From JAZNQN01 sp045590195 (GTDB taxonomy: Bacteria > Bacillota > Clostridia > UMGS1883 > UMGS1540), in NCBI GenBank assembly GCA_045590195.1, contig JAZNQN010000063.1:1-24472 (forward strand): a DNA stretch of 24,472 bases, given 5' to 3'. Shown piece after piece: positions 21,650 to 24,472 of this stretch. The first letter of the stretch is position 1; the number at the start of each line of letters is the position of its first letter. A program made the translations under genes and the position numbers. A model generated the notes under the pieces. That model made no database searches. It was not told where the DNA came from and worked only from the letters and a program-made list of their open reading frames with translations.

Positions 21650-22096
21650 ATGGAAATTTCGAAGAAAAATTACAAAAAAATGGCAGAGAGAATAAGCCCG
21701 CCTTCGCCTATTTTAAAAAATTGCACCATAGCATTTTTAGTGGGCGGAGCTATTTGTACTTTGGGGCAGGGAATTATAAATTTTTTTGAGGCGCGTGGAA
21801 TGGAATTTGAAGATGCAAGCTGCATAGCATCGTGCACGTTAGTTTTTTTAAGCGTTTTACTGACAGGGCTTAACGTTTACGGAAAAATAGCAAAGCACGC
21901 AGGGGCAGGAACACTTGTGCCCATAACGGGGTTTGCAAATGCGGTTGCCTCGCCTGCAATTGAATTTAAAAGCGAGGGCTTTATTCTGGGCCTTGGGGCA
22001 AAAATGTTTGTAATTGCAGGGCCTGTAATAGTTTACGGGGTTTTAAGCTCAGTAGTGGCAGGGATTATAAAATACATTATGGTGGTGATAAAATGA
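21650..22096 (+). CDS. spoVAC: Stage V sporulation protein AC
   Basis: Inner-membrane component of the SpoVA channel, which moves calcium-dipicolinate into the forespore and out at germination; SpoVAC is described as mechanosensitive. The 148 residues fit the family. Four hydrophobic segments (about 27-44, 60-80, 86-110 and 117-145) and the family stretch GAGTLVPITGFANAVASPAIEFKSEG (cited as positions 83-108 approximately, key motif GFANAV) are visible. The ATG at 21650 has CGGGAGGC upstream. Its TGA overlaps the ATG of spoVAD by 4 nt, which couples translation. It is divergent from the dehydrogenase operon. Confidence 0.94.
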   Translation: MEISKKNYKKMAERISPPSPILKNCTIAFLVGGAICTLGQGIINFFEARGMEFEDASCIASCTLVFLSVLLTGLNVYGKIAKHAGAGTLVPITGFANAVASPAIEFKSEGFILGLGAKMFVIAGPVIVYGVLSSVVAGIIKYIMVVIK

Positions 22097-23100
22097 ACAA
22101 AAGAGAGGGAAGGCAAACGGTTAAAATGGAAAGTGATGTATCAATTTTATGCACCACTTCAATTGTAGGAAAAAAAGAGGGCGAAGGGCCGCTTGGAAAA
22201 TGTTTTCACAAAGTTATTGACGACCCTTTTTTCGGGCAGGACAGCTGGGAAAAGGCTGAAAGCAAGTTATACAAAAGCGGGCTTTCTCAGCTGATGGACG
22301 AGGCAAAATGTGAAAATAGTGACATAAACTTTATAATCTGCGGCGATTTACTTGACCAGTGCACAGCATCGGCATTTGGCATAAGAGAAAGCGAGATACC
22401 GTATCTTGGGGTTTACGGCGCGTGCTCGACTATGGCCGAGAGTTTATCGGTTGCGGCAATGCTTACAGACGGCGGTTTTTCTGAAAAAGCCGTGTGCCTT
22501 GCAGGAAGTCACTTCTGCTCGGCGGAAAAGCAGTTTCGTTTTCCTCTTCAATACGGAGGGCAGCGTCCGCCAACGGCACAGTGGACAGTTACGGGAATTG
22601 GTGCGGCTTTGGTAGGCCTTGGCGGAAAAATAAAAATAAGCCGCATTACAACGGGAAAAATATGTGACAAGGGAATAAAAGATGCAAACAATATGGGAGC
22701 GGCTATGGCCCCTGCTTTTGCCGATACAGTAAAAACTCATTTTGAGGACACGGGGAAAAGTATAAAAGATTACGATTTGATTTTATCGGGGGATTTAGGG
22801 CTTATTGGAATGGAAATTGCAAAAGAGCTTTTATTAAAGGAAGGCCTTGATATTGCGCCCATTTACAACGACTGCGGCGCTATGATTTTTGACAAAGAAA
22901 GCCAGGACACCCACGCAGGCGGAAGCGGTTGCGGCTGCAGCGGAAGCGTTTTATGCGGCCACATTCTGCCGCAGATGGAAAAGGGGAAATATAAAAGAAT
23001 TTTATTTGTTGCAACGGGTGCGCTTATGAGCGCCACAAGCGGAAAGCAGGGGCAAAGTATACCGGGAATTGCGCATGCAGTTGCGTTTGAAGCAGAATAA
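22093..23100 (+). CDS. spoVAD: Stage V sporulation protein AD
   Basis: Soluble thiolase-fold protein on the forespore membrane that binds dipicolinic acid for the SpoVA channel. The 335 residues fit the family. Diagnostic stretches are FGQDSWEKAESKL, GACSTMAESL (thiolase-like cysteine), EKQFRFPLQYGGQRPPTAQW and WTVTGIGAAL. The C-terminal Gly/Cys-rich GGSGCGCSGSVLCGH is also typical. The ATG at 22093 overlaps the spoVAC stop and has GGTGGTGAT upstream. A terminator stem begins inside the stop region, so no spoVAE is co-transcribed, although spoVAE normally follows in Bacillus and Clostridia. Confidence 0.95.
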   Translation: MNKREGRQTVKMESDVSILCTTSIVGKKEGEGPLGKCFHKVIDDPFFGQDSWEKAESKLYKSGLSQLMDEAKCENSDINFIICGDLLDQCTASAFGIRESEIPYLGVYGACSTMAESLSVAAMLTDGGFSEKAVCLAGSHFCSAEKQFRFPLQYGGQRPPTAQWTVTGIGAALVGLGGKIKISRITTGKICDKGIKDANNMGAAMAPAFADTVKTHFEDTGKSIKDYDLILSGDLGLIGMEIAKELLLKEGLDIAPIYNDCGAMIFDKESQDTHAGGSGCGCSGSVLCGHILPQMEKGKYKRILFVATGALMSATSGKQGQSIPGIAHAVAFEAE

Positions 23101-23127
23101 TGCAAGGTTTTCTTGCATTATTTTTTT
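23096..23127 (+). terminator. Intrinsic terminator overlapping the spoVAD stop codon
   Basis: AATAATGCAAG (23096-23106) pairs perfectly with CTTGCATTATT (23112-23122) over a GTTTT loop and is followed by a T run to 23127. The stem includes the TAA of spoVAD. Confidence 0.88.
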
Positions 23128-23172
23128 ATGTATGATAAGATATATAAAAACGAAAGAAGAGAGGGTTATTAT

Positions 23173-23322
23173 ATGGGCAAGGCTATTTTGGCGGCAATTA
23201 TTACACTTATAGCAGGGCTTTTGACTATGAGCATTTTTACAGGTGCCGAAGAAGTTGGTATAGTAGTGGCTATTGCTGTAATGGGGGCTTTTATTATCTG
23301 TTTTAATGAGAAAAAGAATTAA
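23173..23322 (+). CDS. 49-residue hydrophobic membrane protein
   Basis: I do not recognise this protein. It is almost entirely two hydrophobic segments (about residues 4-22 and 27-43), with a short basic C-terminus NEKKN. The ATG at 23173 has GAGAGGG upstream. The frame is open back to 23113, but that part overlaps the terminator of spoVAD and lacks a binding site. Possible promoter boxes (TTGCAT within the terminator stem and TAAGAT 17 bases later) are weak. The next gene begins 22 nt downstream, so the two are probably co-transcribed. It is too short, and unlike in sequence, to be SpoVAE. Confidence 0.65.
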   Translation: MGKAILAAIITLIAGLLTMSIFTGAEEVGIVVAIAVMGAFIICFNEKKN

Positions 23323-23344
23323 ATAAAGAAGGGAAGAAAAAGTT

Positions 23345-24172
23345 ATGAAGAAAATTGCGGCAATCGGCATTATTTTATGTATGCTGTTAAGTTTTGGGGT
23401 TGTAGCCTCGGCGGAGCAAAAGCTTGTTATCGGATATGACGGCGAGTGGACAACTTTAACATCTGTTATTAACAATTCCTACGGTTATTTTGAAGAACCT
23501 TATATGAAAATTAAAGGTGCTCAGGTTACTACCTGGAACGAAACTCAAACTATTCCGGGATTTGGAACAGTTCCTCTTTATGTGGTTGAGGCAAAGGGCG
23601 AATGTACTTTAAGGGCCTGGAACACAGAAATTATGATAAGAAACGCTCTTGACGGTACATACCCCGGAACAATTGACGACTTTGGAATGGGCAACAGAGA
23701 TGTTACCTTAGGCGTAGGCACTTACGAATTGATGGTAAACATCGGCGGCGACGGATTTGAAGTAAAGCTTTATGTTACCGCTCCCGACCCTGTTTTTACA
23801 CCTGCTCCCGAAAAGCCGGCTTTGCCTGAGGCAGGCGTTATATTCAACGGCCAGGCACTTGTTTTAGACCAAAGCGCAGTTATAGTTGAAGGCAGAGTTT
23901 TGGTTCCTGCCCGCGCAATACTTGAGGCTATGGGCCTTCAGGTAGGCTGGGACGGCGCTACAAAAGGAATTTTAGCCGTTAAAGAAGGCAAAAGAATTGA
24001 AATGAAAATTGACAGCAAGGTTGCCTATGTTGACAAAATAGCAGTTGTTTTAGATGTTCCGCCACAGATAATTGGCGACAGAACACTGGTTCCCATAAGA
24101 TTTGTTTCTGAAAGCTGCGATGCAGAAGTAAACTGGGATGATGCTACAAAAACTGTTATAATAAACTACTAG
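23345..24172 (+). CDS. Secreted protein with copper amine oxidase N-terminal (stalk) domain
   Basis: Predicted exported protein of 275 residues. A signal peptide (basic MKK, hydrophobic core to about residue 20, likely cut after ASA at 23) is followed by a domain of about 125 residues that I do not recognise (rich in aromatics and Gly, with GVGTYELMVNIGGDGFEV near its end), a Pro-rich linker (PDPVFTPAPEKPALPEAG) and a C-terminal copper-amine-oxidase-N-like domain (about 166-275). That domain has two repeats: RVLVPARAILEAMG with WDGATK, and RTLVPIRFVSE with WDDATK. In Firmicutes such domains usually serve as surface or wall-associated modules without oxidase activity. The ATG at 23345 has GGAAG 8 nt upstream. 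The stop is followed after 6 nt by the post-stop core motif. Confidence 0.88.
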   Translation: MKKIAAIGIILCMLLSFGVVASAEQKLVIGYDGEWTTLTSVINNSYGYFEEPYMKIKGAQVTTWNETQTIPGFGTVPLYVVEAKGECTLRAWNTEIMIRNALDGTYPGTIDDFGMGNRDVTLGVGTYELMVNIGGDGFEVKLYVTAPDPVFTPAPEKPALPEAGVIFNGQALVLDQSAVIVEGRVLVPARAILEAMGLQVGWDGATKGILAVKEGKRIEMKIDSKVAYVDKIAVVLDVPPQIIGDRTLVPIRFVSESCDAEVNWDDATKTVIINY

Positions 24173-24178
24173 TAAAAA

Positions 24179-24210
24179 GGGAATGTAAAAAAAGTCCAGA
24201 CCGCAAAAAG
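24179..24210 (+). repeat. Post-stop core motif, copy 3
   Basis: GGGAATGT, a run of A, then GTCCAGACCGCAAAAAG, starting 6 nt after the stop codon (24170-24172) of the secreted protein gene. It differs from copies 1 and 2 by an extra A in GGGAATGT and by A-run length. Same orientation relative to the preceding gene as the other two. Confidence 0.85.
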
Positions 24211-24268
24211 ATACGAAGAAATAACAAAATAGACTATTTAAAAAAAATTAAATAATGTATGTTTGGTA
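24211..24268. other. Variable middle of right repeat element
   Basis: This very AT-rich segment lies between the core and the conserved distal arm and is unrelated to the middle of the left copy. I see no hairpin and no gene in it. The first four bases complete GCAAAAAGATAC (24203-24214), whose near-complement lies at 24305-24316. Confidence 0.55.
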
Positions 24269-24472
24269 GAAAAAACTCATTGCATTCGTTTTTTCAAAGA
24301 ATTTGTACCTTTTTGCTACGAACAAACTTCACCTCTCGCACGTCGCAATGCTCGCTTTAGTCGGCTCGATAAACTCTGCCGACATTGTCGCTCGGTTGCT
24401 CCTTTTCCCCTTAAAGTCTTGCGACTTCAGGGGACCCCGAAAAGTCCACCAGGCTTTTTGGGGAGAAGGAAA
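24269..24472 (-). repeat. Distal arm of dispersed repeat element, right copy
   Basis: Inverted copy of 1-204, identical over its outer 141 bases (24332-24472). In this copy the base matching 142 is T on the minus strand, which turns an open codon of the left copy into TGA and argues against a protein product. The window stops exactly where the identity ends, as expected for a contig broken at a repeat. Confidence 0.9.

Noticed and set aside
23113..23322. The 49-residue protein, or its longer frame, as SpoVAE
   Set aside because: SpoVAE is about 115 residues with a characteristic Gly-rich membrane core; this product is far shorter, shows no such motif, and lies behind a terminator.
1..24472. 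The whole window as a 24-kb composite transposon or mobile island bounded by terminal inverted repeats
   Set aside because: The inside is core chromosome (dnaB, ftsH, rplI, two tRNAs, sporulation genes) with no transposase or integrase, and the repeats end exactly at the window edges. A contig break at a dispersed repeat explains this better.

Overview
The window reads as chromosomal DNA of a spore-forming, low-to-mid-GC Clostridia-type Firmicute. The evidence is the Clostridia/Bacilli order yybS-gdpP-rplI-dnaB-tilS-hpt-ftsH, the sporulation genes spoVAC and spoVAD, consensus sigma-A promoters with 17-bp spacers, AGGAGG-type ribosome binding sites and many U-tract terminators. Nothing suggests a phage, plasmid or conjugative element. 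Both physical ends are inverted copies of one 204-bp repeat, so the window is probably an assembly contig that broke at a dispersed repeat.

Layout. 1-302: repeat element, left copy. 307-10286: leftward housekeeping operon (DUF2232 membrane protein, GdpP c-di-AMP phosphodiesterase, L9, DnaB, TilS, Hpt, then FtsH and an M18 aminopeptidase with an extra promoter before ftsH). 10313-10727: leftward tRNA-Asp and tRNA-Thr unit with a structured spacer. 10774-11826: lipoate-protein ligase (rightward). 11825-13378: phosphoglucomutase/phosphomannomutase (leftward). 13426-13984: small AT-rich membrane protein of unknown function (rightward). 13992-21561: leftward operon of a DeoR regulator, an L-sorbose-1-phosphate-reductase-like zinc dehydrogenase, E2, E3 and a fused E1 alpha-beta of a 2-oxoacid/acetoin-type dehydrogenase complex. 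21591-23127: spoVAC-spoVAD behind a sigma-G-like promoter. 23173-24172: a 49-residue membrane protein and a secreted copper-amine-oxidase-N-domain protein. 24179-24472: repeat element, right copy.

How the genes fit together. The lipoyl domain of E2 needs lipoate, which the ligase a few kilobases away could supply. E1, E2 and E3 form one oxidative decarboxylation or acetoin-cleaving machine, and the zinc dehydrogenase probably feeds it. The substrate cannot be read from sequence.

The least explained material is intergenic. A core motif containing GTCCAGACCGCAAAAAG sits 0-9 nt after a stop codon at three places (272-302, 18102-18132, 24179-24210), always in the same orientation to the gene before it. 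Behind the core lies either a conserved 204-bp arm (both ends of the window) or, between E2 and E3, a roughly 190-bp array of short perfect stems with three-base loops separated by ATGAATT/AATTCAT linkers. This looks like a modular, non-coding, gene-3'-end-associated repeat family that I do not recognise.
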